Origin: Chitinophagaceae bacterium UBA4411
GTDB taxonomy: Bacteria > Bacteroidota > Bacteroidia > Chitinophagales > Chitinophagaceae
Reading direction: 5' to 3'
DNA length: 64,000 bases
NCBI GenBank assembly: GCA_002400415.1
Contig: DGQP01000007.1
Coordinates: 62,001 to 126,000, forward strand
The number at the start of each line of letters is the position of its first letter. Position 1 is the first letter of the stretch. The translations under genes were made by a program, and so were the position numbers. This document shows, in pieces, positions 37,285 to 44,117 of this stretch. The notes beneath the pieces are model-generated. The model had not been told where the DNA came from, ran no database searches, and worked only from the letters and a program-made list of their open reading frames with translations.

Positions 37285-37712
37285 ACCGGGTGAATTACAT
37301 ACGTTACCACTCCCCATAAAGAAAAATCAGTGAACTCTGCCAGGTTGATATTTTTATACCGGCTGTTTTCCGGGATCAGGAAAGCAGAAGAGAAATTCTT
37401 ATGAAATCTCCGTACTAACAATTCCCCGTTCAGTACCGCTACAATGATCTTCCCGTTGGCAAGTTTTAATGACCGGTCCACAATCAGTACATCATTATCA
37501 AAAATACCGGCGTCCCGCATGGCGTCTCCTTTCATGCGAAAGAAATAAGTGGCCGGTTTGTTTTTGATCAGCTGTTCATTCAGATCAATACCCCGTTCCA
37601 TATAATCATCAGCCGCTGCACCAAAACCGGTGGCATTGGCTGTCTTCACCTGTTGTTGCGTAAACTGTTTCGAGCCTTTATAGGCAGCACCGTAAAATTC
37701 TTCCCCTTCCAT
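37281..37712 (-). CDS. umuD: UmuD-like protein with altered catalytic dyad
   Basis: A LexA/S24-fold protein of 143 aa in the usual position before umuC. In UmuD and LexA, a Ser in GDSM and a downstream Lys perform self-cleavage. Here the serine motif reads KGDAMRDAGI (GCC, Ala) and the lysine position reads LLVRRFHK (Arg). The N-terminal ATGFGAAADDYMERGIDLN keeps the look of the UmuD cleavage region. As read, the protein should not cleave itself, so pol V activation would need another route. The alignment is by eye. Expression probably starts in the divergent region 37,713-37,923. Confidence 0.82.
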   Translation of the reverse strand: MEGEEFYGAAYKGSKQFTQQQVKTANATGFGAAADDYMERGIDLNEQLIKNKPATYFFRMKGDAMRDAGIFDNDVLIVDRSLKLANGKIIVAVLNGELLVRRFHKNFSSAFLIPENSRYKNINLAEFTDFSLWGVVTYVIHPV

Positions 37713-37860
37713 AGTGTTTAAATTTTAGTATCCGTTTAAGTTTTATAGCAACGTCCGGACCTGTGCCGGGCAAAGCCGCAGTATCCTCACTTGTTCGTTC
37801 CATTTTCACGGCATCCTCAAAAAGATTCAGTGAAAGGAAAATAATTTTTGTAAAGCTAAA

Positions 37861-37875
37861 TAATTTAGTAAATTA
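37861..37875. promoter_or_regulatory. Possible operator dyad between umuDC and the 2H phosphoesterase gene
   Basis: TAATTT-AGT-AAATTA is a perfect 6-bp dyad in an AT-rich divergent intergenic region. It may bind a regulator, but no consensus is known to me and chance is possible. Confidence 0.3.
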
Positions 37876-37923
37876 GTGCTAAGAAAATGGGGAAGTATTT
37901 TTTCAGTATTTAAATAGTGCGTT

Positions 37924-38535
37924 ATGGAAACGATCATCAACACGATTCCCGGTTACCGGGTCTATGAGTATTTGCTGGTGCTGAGCCCGCATGAAGAATT
38001 GTGGAACCGTATCATGAAAGTGAAGGAGGATTTTTCTAACGAGTATAAATCGGATCATGCGAAATGGGGCAAGCCGCATATCACATTAGTCAATTACCTG
38101 CAATATCAAATGATGGAGGAACGGATTGTTAACCGGTTGCATACCGTGGCGATGGGCTTTCCCCCGTTCAAAGTGGAATTAAAAGACTTTGGCAGTTTTC
38201 CTTCGCATACTATTTATATCAATGTAACCAGTAAGCTGCCGGTACAGCAGCTGGTGAAAGAAATCCGCACTGATGGCCAGCGGCTCATGAAACTCAATGA
38301 TGATAATAAACCGCATTTTATCATGGAGCCGCACCTGGCCATTGCAAGAAAACTGAAACCCTGGCAATATGAAAAAGGATGGCTGGAATACAGTAATAAA
38401 CATTTCACCGGCCGTTTCATTGCCGGCGCAATGACCTTATTAAAAAGACCGGCGGGTGAAATGAAATATCATATTGCGAAGCGGTTTGAATTTCAAAACC
38501 TGCCGGTTGTTACAAGACAAGGGCAATTATTTTAA
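37924..38535 (+). CDS. 2H phosphoesterase (2'-5' RNA ligase-like)
   Basis: A 203-aa member of the 2H superfamily, whose members hydrolyse or form 2',5' and 2',3'-cyclic phosphate bonds in RNA and nucleotides. The two catalytic motifs are visible as KPHITLVNY (near residue 56) and EPHLAIARKL (near residue 138). It is divergent from umuDC and lies upstream of the RNA-repair island, where a cyclic-phosphate enzyme would fit, but there is no operon link to it. Confidence 0.82.
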   Translation: METIINTIPGYRVYEYLLVLSPHEELWNRIMKVKEDFSNEYKSDHAKWGKPHITLVNYLQYQMMEERIVNRLHTVAMGFPPFKVELKDFGSFPSHTIYINVTSKLPVQQLVKEIRTDGQRLMKLNDDNKPHFIMEPHLAIARKLKPWQYEKGWLEYSNKHFTGRFIAGAMTLLKRPAGEMKYHIAKRFEFQNLPVVTRQGQLF

Positions 38536-38545
38536 AATCAAAAAA

Positions 38546-38935
38546 ATGTATCAGCCTTTAACTGAAAGAGAAAATTGGCTTGCCGGTCAGATTGTTGATA
38601 TTGCTGTTTGTATTGATAAGGTAATGGGGCCTGGTTTATTAGAAAGCATTTACGGAAAATGTTTTTGTTATGAGTTGATGAAAAGAGAAATCTGGTTTGA
38701 AAAACAGAAGATTGTCAGGTTGCAGTATGATCAATTAATTATTGATGAAGGCCTCCGTGTTGATATTCTAGTTGATAACCTGGTAGTAGTTGAGTTAAAG
38801 TCACAGGAGTATTATCATCCGGTATGGGAAGCGCAGCTGCTAAGCTATTTGAAGTTGAGTAATAAAAGACTTGGGTTTATTATCAATTTCAACGTACCGG
38901 TGATGAAAGAAGGAATAAAAAGGATGATAATGTAA
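38546..38935 (+). CDS. GxxExxY-family protein
   Basis: A 129-aa protein of the GxxExxY group, related to the PD-(D/E)XK nuclease fold. The naming motif is GPGLLESIYGKC near residue 28, and a nuclease-like Asp and ELKS follow in RVDILVDNLVVVELKSQ. ATG 38546 is used; the longer frame upstream overlaps the phosphoesterase gene. It follows that gene by 10 bases. Function unknown; such genes are common in variable regions of Bacteroidota genomes. Confidence 0.82.
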   Translation: MYQPLTERENWLAGQIVDIAVCIDKVMGPGLLESIYGKCFCYELMKREIWFEKQKIVRLQYDQLIIDEGLRVDILVDNLVVVELKSQEYYHPVWEAQLLSYLKLSNKRLGFIINFNVPVMKEGIKRMIM

Positions 38936-38940
38936 AACAT

Positions 38941-39023
38941 ATGAAACACAAAGACACGGGGACAGGGAGACACAGGTAATGCTCTTGGTGTTTTGTGCCT
39001 TAGTGCCTTTGTGGCTCAAAACA
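38941..39023. repeat. Dispersed inverted repeat R1, copy a
   Basis: An imperfect hairpin: a left arm starting ATGAAACACAAAGACACGG and a right arm with TAGTGCCTTTGTGGCTCAAA. Related copies lie at 44118-44178 and 50956-51046. Confidence 0.72.
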
Positions 39024-39190
39024 AGCGGATAGTATACAGAAAAGTAATAGTGAGATGGGTGAGTGAGACAGAAGGAGAATAAAGAGTAAGATTTTGTGCA
39101 GTATGATTATGAAGAGATAGCTCTTTGTTCTCCTTTTTTTATTGCCCGTACGGGATCAAGTAATTGAACAATCAAAACCAACCATAGTGT

Positions 39191-40300
39191 ATGCCAGGGA
39201 AACTGAAGCAGGATCATTTTAAAGTGGAAGCGAAACAACCCGAAGAAGGGGCGCAATATTTAGCAGGCCGGGGAGCACAATTCAATACCAAAAACCGGTT
39301 TCAGAAAAATGAAACCACCCGGGAACATATAGAAGGTATTGATGACTGGGAGGAATCCAATGTGCCCACGATTTATATGGAGCAGGAATCAAAAACGATC
39401 GTGAATAAAGTAGAGAGCAAGGATGTGGGTATGGGCTACAGCATGAACCCCTATGCCGGATGTGAGCATGGCTGCATTTATTGCTATGCCAGGAATGTGC
39501 ATGAATACTGGGGCTACAGTGCCGGGCTTGATTTTGAACGCAAGATCATTGTAAAAAAGAATGCACCACAGTTGCTGCGTAAATTCCTGATGCATAAAAA
39601 ATGGGATGCCACTCCCATTATGCTGAGTGGTAATACCGATTGCTACCAGCCAGCCGAACAGAAATACCGGCTCACAAGAGGATTATTGGAAGTATGCAAT
39701 GAGTTCAACCAGCCGGTAGGTATCCTCACTAAAAATTCATGGATACTGAAGGACAAGGATGTACTGCAGGAAATGGCAAAGAAAAAAATCGTCTCGGCAA
39801 TGGTATCTATCACTTCATTTAATGAAGACCTGCGTCGGATCATGGAACCAAGAACCACCACGGCCAAACAAAAGCTGAAAGTGATCAATGAACTCAGCAG
39901 TGCCGGAGTCCGTATGGGAATTATGATGGGGCCGATGATACCGGGCCTGAATGAACATGAGATGCAGCGCATCATGAAAGAAGCCCGGGATAATGGCGCT
40001 ACGTTCACTGCTTATACTTTCATCCGGTTGAACGGAGCGATCAAATTCTTATTCCACGACTGGCTGTATAAAAATTTTCCGGACCGGGCTGATAAGGTCT
40101 GGCATTTGATCGAACAAAGCCATGATGGAAAAGTGAATGATACCCGCTGGGGAGTGCGGATGCGTGGCGAAGGAAATATTGCAGAACTGGTGGCCCAGCA
40201 GTATAAAAAATACGGCAAGCTCTATGGCATGAATGCTGAAGAATGGAGCCTGGATACGAGTATCTTCAGAAGGCCGGGGGAGCAGGGGAGGTTGTTTTGA
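39191..40300 (+). CDS. PA0069-family radical SAM protein
   Basis: A radical SAM enzyme related to spore photoproduct lyase-like proteins of the PA0069/Rv2578c group, of unknown substrate. The cluster motif is CEHGCIYC near residue 91 within NPYAGCEHGCIYCYARNVHE. The rest forms a partial TIM barrel with GILTKNSWILKD and GPMIPGLNEHE. The 369 aa length is typical. The gene follows a repeat-containing 255-base gap and precedes an AT-rich toxin-antitoxin-like pair. Confidence 0.88.
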   Translation: MPGKLKQDHFKVEAKQPEEGAQYLAGRGAQFNTKNRFQKNETTREHIEGIDDWEESNVPTIYMEQESKTIVNKVESKDVGMGYSMNPYAGCEHGCIYCYARNVHEYWGYSAGLDFERKIIVKKNAPQLLRKFLMHKKWDATPIMLSGNTDCYQPAEQKYRLTRGLLEVCNEFNQPVGILTKNSWILKDKDVLQEMAKKKIVSAMVSITSFNEDLRRIMEPRTTTAKQKLKVINELSSAGVRMGIMMGPMIPGLNEHEMQRIMKEARDNGATFTAYTFIRLNGAIKFLFHDWLYKNFPDRADKVWHLIEQSHDGKVNDTRWGVRMRGEGNIAELVAQQYKKYGKLYGMNAEEWSLDTSIFRRPGEQGRLF

Positions 40301-40348
40301 GGGTAAAAATGTTTACATTGTATCTTGTATATTTACAAAAAATAAGAT

Positions 40349-41272
40349 ATGCAAGTTGACCTAGTTAAAGGGTTAAATCTGAGGGTCGAGGGAGAAATTG
40401 GGAAATTTAATACTTTGCCAATAGAGTACCTTGTAAAGCTTGCAGAGAACTTACAAAAGCTATTACAAGATATTGCCAAACACCAATTGGAAGTAGATGG
40501 TGCTATTGATTTGGACAATTTTAAAGTTGAGCTTGCTGGCTTTAAAATAGGAAGCGCTATTCCTGAATTTGTTTTTACCCCAAGAATGAAAGCCGTCACT
40601 AGTGGTGATGTAATTGAACAACGAAAATTTGTGAATAATAAATTTGACTCTTATTTGAAGGTAGCTAATAAGGGTGATTATTCAGAGATTAAAAAAATTA
40701 TTCCTCAACCAACAACTCGCAATATTATTGTTGATGATTTGTATCATTTTGCTACTACGTTTGGTAACTCACCTGTCACAGTTGTTGAAATCAAACGGGG
40801 TAAAATTGTCCCAATTTATAAAATAAGTAAATTTAAGACTGAAATTAAGGATAAGCTTTTAACTAAGATTACTGAAAGTATCGAGACAAAAGAAGAATAT
40901 GAGGCTGTAGCAAAAATTAAAGTCGTTCGAAAAGGCGGGAAAATTACAAAATCTACGAAAGATGTTTTTGATACCAGGCATGGTGAACCTGGCTACTCTT
41001 TTGACACAATTGTATTTGAAAAAAAAGTGTATATCCTTGCATTCCCACTAAGATGTAAGATTGAGAAAGAAGAGGACTACTATGTAATACAGTCTGAAAT
41101 GATTGACATAGTAGGTACAGGTAAAACAATTGATGATGCCGAAAAGAGTTTCTCAGAAGAATTCCATTTTGTGTACAAGCGTTATAACCAGCTAACAGAA
41201 AAAAAATTAGGAGATAGGCCTAGAAGAATTAAGACAATATTGAATTCCTTAGTCCTAAAAGTTGAAGAGTAA
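40349..41272 (+). CDS. Large HicB-like antitoxin candidate with an extra N-terminal domain
   Basis: A 307-aa protein. Residues about 225-290 look like a HicB partial RNase-H fold (SEMIDIVGTGKTIDDAEKSF), which in ordinary HicB antitoxins makes up most of a 70-140 aa protein. The first about 215 residues are not recognised; they contain two similar LAENLQKLLQDI-type helices and a Lys-rich beta part. Its stop overlaps the ATG of a HicA-like gene by one base, the usual antitoxin-toxin coupling. The pair is clearly more AT-rich than flanking genes, suggesting transfer. Confidence 0.58.
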   Translation: MQVDLVKGLNLRVEGEIGKFNTLPIEYLVKLAENLQKLLQDIAKHQLEVDGAIDLDNFKVELAGFKIGSAIPEFVFTPRMKAVTSGDVIEQRKFVNNKFDSYLKVANKGDYSEIKKIIPQPTTRNIIVDDLYHFATTFGNSPVTVVEIKRGKIVPIYKISKFKTEIKDKLLTKITESIETKEEYEAVAKIKVVRKGGKITKSTKDVFDTRHGEPGYSFDTIVFEKKVYILAFPLRCKIEKEEDYYVIQSEMIDIVGTGKTIDDAEKSFSEEFHFVYKRYNQLTEKKLGDRPRRIKTILNSLVLKVEE

Positions 41273-41622
41273 TGCCAGTTTTAGATGCTAAAAAGACATA
41301 CCAAAACCTTCTAAGTAAAGGCTTCAAAGCAACCAAAGGAGACCATAAATATTTGGAGTATTATTTTAATGGCAAATTAATTCTTCATACAAAGATTAGT
41401 CATGGAGAAAAAGAACTACAAGATTTTCACATTGGTATGATGAAACGGCAATGCAAACTTGAAAAAAAGGAGTTTCTTGATTTGGCGAATTGCCCATTAT
41501 CAGCCGAAGACTATTTAAATATTTTAAAAGAAGCAGGAATAATAACTGAAAAAGATTTAGTAACACTACAGCCCAATCCATCTCAGAATATTCCTAAACA
41601 GAAAAAAAAGCAAAAAAAGTAA
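41272..41622 (+). CDS. HicA-like toxin candidate
   Basis: A 116-aa protein resembling HicA double-stranded-RNA-binding-fold mRNA interferases: SKGFKATKGDHKYLEYYFNG contains the Gly-x-His-type active region (GDHK), then TKISHGEKEL and a C-terminal helix pair with CPLSAEDYLNILKE. It is longer than classical HicA (about 60-80 aa) and belongs to a variant type. The Lys-rich tail (KQKKKQKK) may bind RNA. Coupled to the upstream HicB-like gene. Confidence 0.62.
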   Translation: MPVLDAKKTYQNLLSKGFKATKGDHKYLEYYFNGKLILHTKISHGEKELQDFHIGMMKRQCKLEKKEFLDLANCPLSAEDYLNILKEAGIITEKDLVTLQPNPSQNIPKQKKKQKK

Positions 41623-41732
41623 TTTATCTTTTTTCTGCAAAAGACCGTATAAGTACGTTAAATCAGTAGGAATCAGAAAGGAAGTTTGAGATTTGAACTT
41701 TATTCTTATAGCGTTTATAGCTATCTAAAATT

Positions 41733-42143
41733 ATGCAGCAAACTCGTAAGTCATTCCTTTCCAAGCTTACTTTATTGAGTTTAACTTTTGTTGGCTTATC
41801 TTCATTCAAAAGGCGGCTAATAGTGAACGAAAACAAAACTATGTTTATTCACCATGTTTTTTTCCGGTTAAAGAACCCGGACAGTAGTGCTGACCGGGAT
41901 CAATTAGTGCAAGGCTTAACTAAACTATCCAAAGTAAAGACCATCCGCCATTTTCATATCGGCAAACCGGCTGATACCAACCGTGAGGTGATTGAAAGAA
42001 GCTATGCTGTTTCTTGGCTACTGCAGTTTGATAATGATGCCGACCAGGCCAGTTATCAATCCGATCCTGTTCACCTGCAATTTATTGAAGAGTGTTCTCA
42101 CTTGTGGAGTAAAGTGATCGTGTATGATTCAGTCAATGTGTAA
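41733..42143 (+). CDS. Dabb-family (stress-responsive A/B barrel) protein
   Basis: A dimeric alpha-beta barrel domain of the Dabb type, starting at MFIHHVFFRLKNP and ending with VYDSVNV. Features are the FHIGKPADTNREVIERSY segment and the SDPVHLQFIEEC helix. An N-terminal stretch of about 36 residues (TRKSFLSKLTLLSLTFVG) looks like an export signal. Function is unknown in bacteria. A short region without genes and then a promoter follow. Confidence 0.82.
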   Translation: MQQTRKSFLSKLTLLSLTFVGLSSFKRRLIVNENKTMFIHHVFFRLKNPDSSADRDQLVQGLTKLSKVKTIRHFHIGKPADTNREVIERSYAVSWLLQFDNDADQASYQSDPVHLQFIEECSHLWSKVIVYDSVNV

Positions 42144-42207
42144 CTGTTCCTTAGTCCATGCATTTTTAAACGCCGGAAAAATTAATTTTAAAATTTCTCT
42201 TTAAAAA

Positions 42208-42240
42208 TTTGGCAACAACAAAAAATTAATTCAATCTTTG
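42208..42240 (+). promoter_or_regulatory. Promoter of the first small-ORF unit
   Basis: TTTG at 42208, 21 bases, then AATCTTTG at 42233, one mismatch from the Bacteroidota TTTG-N19/21-TAnnTTTG consensus. The ATG of the small ORF lies 17 bases downstream. Confidence 0.55.
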
Positions 42241-42257
42241 CATCGCAAAACAAAAAC

Positions 42258-42350
42258 ATGCAACGCATACAACTACATACTGAATCAGCGAATAGCTTTA
42301 GTCCCAAGGGCGACTATGCTGTGGCGGGGCAAGTATTGCTGCATGGATAA
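42258..42350 (+). CDS. Small ORF (30 codons) in a promoter-terminator unit
   Basis: A 30-codon frame (starting MQRIQLHTESANSF) lies between a good promoter and a strong terminator. It shows no signal peptide or membrane segment. The transcript of about 160 bases could instead be a small RNA or leader peptide RNA. Two further small-ORF units follow before the tRNA array. Confidence 0.4.
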   Translation: MQRIQLHTESANSFSPKGDYAVAGQVLLHG

Positions 42351-42380
42351 GTTGAAAAAACGAGTTCGATGAAATACAGG

Positions 42381-42406
42381 CCCCGCAAGAGATTGCGGGG
42401 TTTTTT
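42381..42406 (+). terminator. Terminator of small-ORF unit 1
   Basis: CCCCGCAA-GAGA-TTGCGGGG followed by six T. Confidence 0.9.
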
Positions 42407-42541
42407 ATTCCCGGGATCACGGGAGCCCGGCACAAAAAATAAAGTGTAGGCAATGTGTGTAATTAGTAATGAAATGAATCTATTGTAAACGAAAAATAAA
42501 AAATGCGCAAGGAATTACGACATAAACGATTTAGTATAACA

Positions 42542-42661
42542 ATGAATGATCAACTATCATCATCCGGCTGCTATTGGTATGTACAGGCTGACAGGAGTAG
42601 TATGCCCAGGGGTAATGAAAGTGATAATAAACAGGAACGACCGGATAATATCCATACGTAG
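42542..42661 (+). CDS. Small ORF (39 codons), second unit
   Basis: A 39-codon frame (starting MNDQLSSSGCYWYVQ), hydrophilic, with a strong terminator 26 bases after the stop. No similarity recognised. It may be a small protein or a structured RNA; the arrangement copies that of the first unit. Confidence 0.35.
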   Translation: MNDQLSSSGCYWYVQADRSSMPRGNESDNKQERPDNIHT

Positions 42662-42686
42662 GTACAGCAGTACATTAACGAGAGGA

Positions 42687-42717
42687 GCCCGGTCGCAAAC
42701 AACGACCGGGCTTTTTT
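42687..42717 (+). terminator. Terminator of small-ORF unit 2
   Basis: GCCCGGTCG / CGACCGGGC with a 7-base loop, then six T. Confidence 0.9.
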
Positions 42718-42754
42718 GTGTCCCGGAGAAGAAAATAAAAAGGGAAGGTATGTG

Positions 42755-42892
42755 ATGAAATTTTTACTGGTGGTACTGGCAGTTCATTTTGTGGCTGAGC
42801 TGGTTAGTGCAAAACGAAAAGGAAATAAAAGGAACGACACGGAAAGGAAGAACCAAACGGTTTTTCACCCGGCAGAGTTTCCGCTGCGATAA
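42755..42892 (+). CDS. Small membrane protein (45 codons)
   Basis: A 45-codon frame with a strong ribosome site (AGGGAAGG) 4-11 bases before the ATG. One hydrophobic helix (MKFLLVVLAVHFVAELVSA) is followed by a basic segment (KRKGNKR), so it would be a single-span small protein or a signal-peptide peptide. A GC-rich hairpin follows and then the tRNA array starts. Confidence 0.5.
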   Translation: MKFLLVVLAVHFVAELVSAKRKGNKRNDTERKNQTVFHPAEFPLR

Positions 42893-42920
42893 AAAAATTA
42901 TGTGCAGAAGGAGGAAATAA

Positions 42921-42954
42921 GCAATCCCCGTGAGATGCAGCGGGGATGCTTTTC
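42921..42954 (+). terminator. Hairpin after small-ORF unit 3
   Basis: ATCCCCG / CGGGGAT with an outer GC pair and a 10-base loop, then CTTTTCC; a likely terminator just before the first tRNA. Confidence 0.65.
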
Positions 42955-42973
42955 CAAACAGTTCTTTTAACCT

Positions 42974-43046
42974 ATAGGAGCATTCCGACTGGCAGGATAC
43001 TTCACCTGGAATGAAGAGGCTGCAGGTTCGAATCCTGTCTCCTATA
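42974..43046 (+). tRNA. tRNA-Pro(TGG)-like, C33
   Basis: Acceptor ATAGGAG/CTCCTAT, anticodon stem CTTCA/TGAAG, T arm GCAGG-TTCGAAT-CCTGT all pair. The anticodon loop is CCTGGAA, so the position normally T33 is C. The D stem is weak (three pairs). Confidence 0.75.
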
Positions 43047-43055
43047 CAATATGAT

Positions 43056-43129
43056 GGGCTGCCATGTTCCAAGGCTGGCGAAAGACATTTGCAATGTTGT
43101 TGTGCAGGGTTCGATTCCCTGGCGGTCCA
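43056..43129 (+). tRNA. tRNA-Ala(TGC)-like
   Basis: Acceptor GGGCTGC/GCGGTCC with two wobble pairs; anticodon loop TTTGCAA is canonical; T arm CAGGG-TTCGATT-CCCTG is perfect. The D arm cannot be folded into a normal four-pair stem. Confidence 0.7.
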
Positions 43130-43137
43130 CGTCAGTT

Positions 43138-43210
43138 GATCTGTTCGTCTAACAGGTGAGGACGCAAGATTTTCATTCTTGTAATACGGGTTCGACTCCC
43201 GTACAGATTA
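43138..43210 (+). tRNA. tRNA-Glu(TTC)
   Basis: A full cloverleaf: acceptor GATCTGT/ACAGATT, D stem GTCT/GGAC, anticodon stem CAAGA/TCTTG with loop TTTTCAT, T arm ACGGG-TTCGACT-CCCGT. Confidence 0.9.
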
Positions 43211-43213
43211 CAT

Positions 43214-43285
43214 GGTTCGTTGGTGTAACGGCTAACATCACAGATTGTCGATCTGTTGCTATGGGTTCGATTCCCGTACGAACCG
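43214..43285 (+). tRNA. tRNA-Asp(GTC)
   Basis: Acceptor GGTTCGT/ACGAACC, D stem GTGT/ACAT, anticodon stem ACAGA/TCTGT with loop TTGTCGA, T arm ATGGG-TTCGATT-CCCGT. Only 3 bases from the Glu gene. Confidence 0.9.
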
Positions 43286-43291
43286 CATAAT

Positions 43292-43385
43292 TGCCAGGTA
43301 GTGTAATGGTAAACATATCACACTTTGACTGTGATGTTCTCAGCCTGCCTGCCGGCAAAGGCAGGTTCGAGTCTGAGCCTGGCGA
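43292..43385 (+). tRNA. tRNA-Gln(TTG) with a palindrome in the T arm
   Basis: Acceptor TGCCAGG/CCTGGCG, D stem GTGT/ACAT, anticodon stem TCACA/TGTGA with loop CTTTGAC. The T stem CTCAG/CTGAG and loop TTCGAGT are intact but separated on the 5' side by a 22-base insert (43344-43365) that forms a CCTGCCT/AGGCAGG hairpin. Confidence 0.85.
43344..43365 (+). repeat. Palindromic insert in tRNA-Gln
   Basis: Starts CCTGCCTGCCGGC and ends AAAGGCAGG; 7-bp arms with an 8-base loop, placed exactly between T stem and T loop. Confidence 0.85.
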
Positions 43386-43397
43386 CAACGAAAACAT

Positions 43398-43470
43398 GTT
43401 GGCTTTAGCTTAATTGGTAAAGCATCCGTCTGTGCAACGGAAGATCAGGGTTCGAACCCCGGAGTCAACC
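43398..43470 (+). tRNA. tRNA-His(GTG)-like
   Basis: Acceptor GTTGGCT/AGTCAAC, D stem GCTT/AAGC, anticodon stem TCCGT/ACGGA with loop CTGTGCA (position 37 is C, normally a purine), T loop TTCGAAC. A first G and a C discriminator fit the tRNA-His G-1:C73 pair. The T stem has one A-G mismatch. Confidence 0.72.
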
Positions 43471-43481
43471 AACAACGAGAA

Positions 43482-43575
43482 TACGACCGGGTGTAAGGGT
43501 AACATATTCGTCTCCTTCTCTTTCTGAGAAGTAAATAGCAGGCGGGTGTATTCAGTTCGAATCTGAAGGTCGTAC
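43482..43575 (+). tRNA. tRNA-like gene with an enlarged anticodon arm
   Basis: Acceptor TACGACC/GGTCGTA, D stem GTGT/ACAT and T arm TTCAG-TTCGAAT-CTGAA are perfect. The anticodon region does not fit: a wobble-rich stem TTCGT/GCGGG would enclose 30 bases containing a CTTCTC/GAGAAG hairpin, about 23 more than normal. Isotype is undecided. Confidence 0.6.
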
Positions 43576-43579
43576 GAGA

Positions 43580-43622
43580 ATGATGGCTTAACCTTTTTGC
43601 CGGTAGTGTCAAGCCTATCAGT
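43580..43622 (+). other. Stem-loop between tRNA genes
   Basis: TGATGGCTT pairs with AAGCCTATCA (one bulge) around a 24-base loop; it may be a tRNA remnant or processing structure. Confidence 0.35.
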
Positions 43623-43632
43623 CAATATTAAT

Positions 43633-43724
43633 TGGCTTGTAGCTCAACTGAGGGATCTATCCGGCTTTTAACCGGAGGGTTGTGGCCTGCCTCCCGGTAG
43701 GCGGTTCGAATCTCGCCGGGCCAG
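43633..43724 (+). tRNA. tRNA-Lys(TTT) with a palindrome in the T arm
   Basis: Acceptor TGGCTTG/CGGGCCA, anticodon stem TCCGG/CCGGA with canonical loop CTTTTAA. T stem GTGG+G/CTCGC and loop TTCGAAT are interrupted by an 18-base hairpin insert at 43686-43703. The D arm is irregular. Confidence 0.8.
43686..43703 (+). repeat. Palindromic insert in tRNA-Lys
   Basis: CCTGCCTCCCGGTAGGCG; the CTGCCT/AGGCGG arms pair. Same site as in the Gln and Asn genes, within one base. Confidence 0.75.
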
Positions 43725-43734
43725 CTTTTTGAAT

Positions 43735-43808
43735 GTCCTGCTGGCAGACATGGCTGTATGCGCCCGACTGCAAGTCGGGAGAAAGAAGTTCGAATCTTCT
43801 GCAGGACT
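43735..43808 (+). tRNA. tRNA-Cys(GCA)
   Basis: Acceptor GTCCTGC/GCAGGAC, anticodon stem CCCGA/TCGGG with loop CTGCAAG, T arm AGAAG-TTCGAAT-CTTCT, followed by CA. D stem has three pairs. Confidence 0.9.
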
Positions 43809-43812
43809 CAAT

Positions 43813-43904
43813 GGATGAAAAGCTCAAAGGCTGAGCAGCGGTTTGTTAAGCCGTTGGTTGAAGGCCTGCCGGCAGGCAGGCAGGTTCGATTCCTTCTTCA
43901 TCCG
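43813..43904 (+). tRNA. tRNA-Asn(GTT) with a palindrome in the T arm
   Basis: Acceptor GGATGAA/TTCATCC, D stem GCTC/GAGC, anticodon stem GCGGT/GCCGT with loop TTGTTAA. T stem GAAGG/CCTTC and loop TTCGATT are perfect but split by a 20-base insert at 43865-43884. Confidence 0.88.
43865..43884 (+). repeat. Palindromic insert in tRNA-Asn
   Basis: CCTGCCGGCAGGCAGGCAGG, exactly between T stem and T loop. Confidence 0.88.
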
Positions 43905-43908
43905 CAAT

Positions 43909-43993
43909 GTGAGTGCGACGAAGCCGGAGAGTCGTGACGGTCTGTAACACCGTTGCTTTTATAGCTGAGTAAGTTCGATTCTTACCACTCACA
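43909..43993 (+). tRNA. tRNA-Tyr(GTA)
   Basis: Type II tRNA: acceptor GTGAGTG/CACTCAC, D stem ACGA/TCGT, anticodon stem ACGGT/ACCGT with loop CTGTAAC, 15-base variable arm (GCT/AGC stem), T arm GTAAG-TTCGATT-CTTAC. Confidence 0.92.
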
Positions 43994-43998
43994 CTTAC

Positions 43999-44082
43999 GG
44001 AGAGAGTCCGGTTGGCCATGGATGCTGTCTTGAAAACAGACTGGGTGTAAAAGCCTCAAGAGTTCGAATCTCTTTCTCTCCG
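43999..44082 (+). tRNA. tRNA-Ser(TGA)
   Basis: Type II tRNA: acceptor GGAGAGA/TCTCTCC, anticodon stem CTGT/ACAG with loop CTTGAAA, long variable arm, T arm AAGAG-TTCGAAT-CTCTT, then G and CA. The D arm and outer anticodon pair are weak. Confidence 0.82.
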
Positions 44083-44117
44083 CAGAATGGATTTGAAACA
44101 TTAAGACTTGGAGATAT

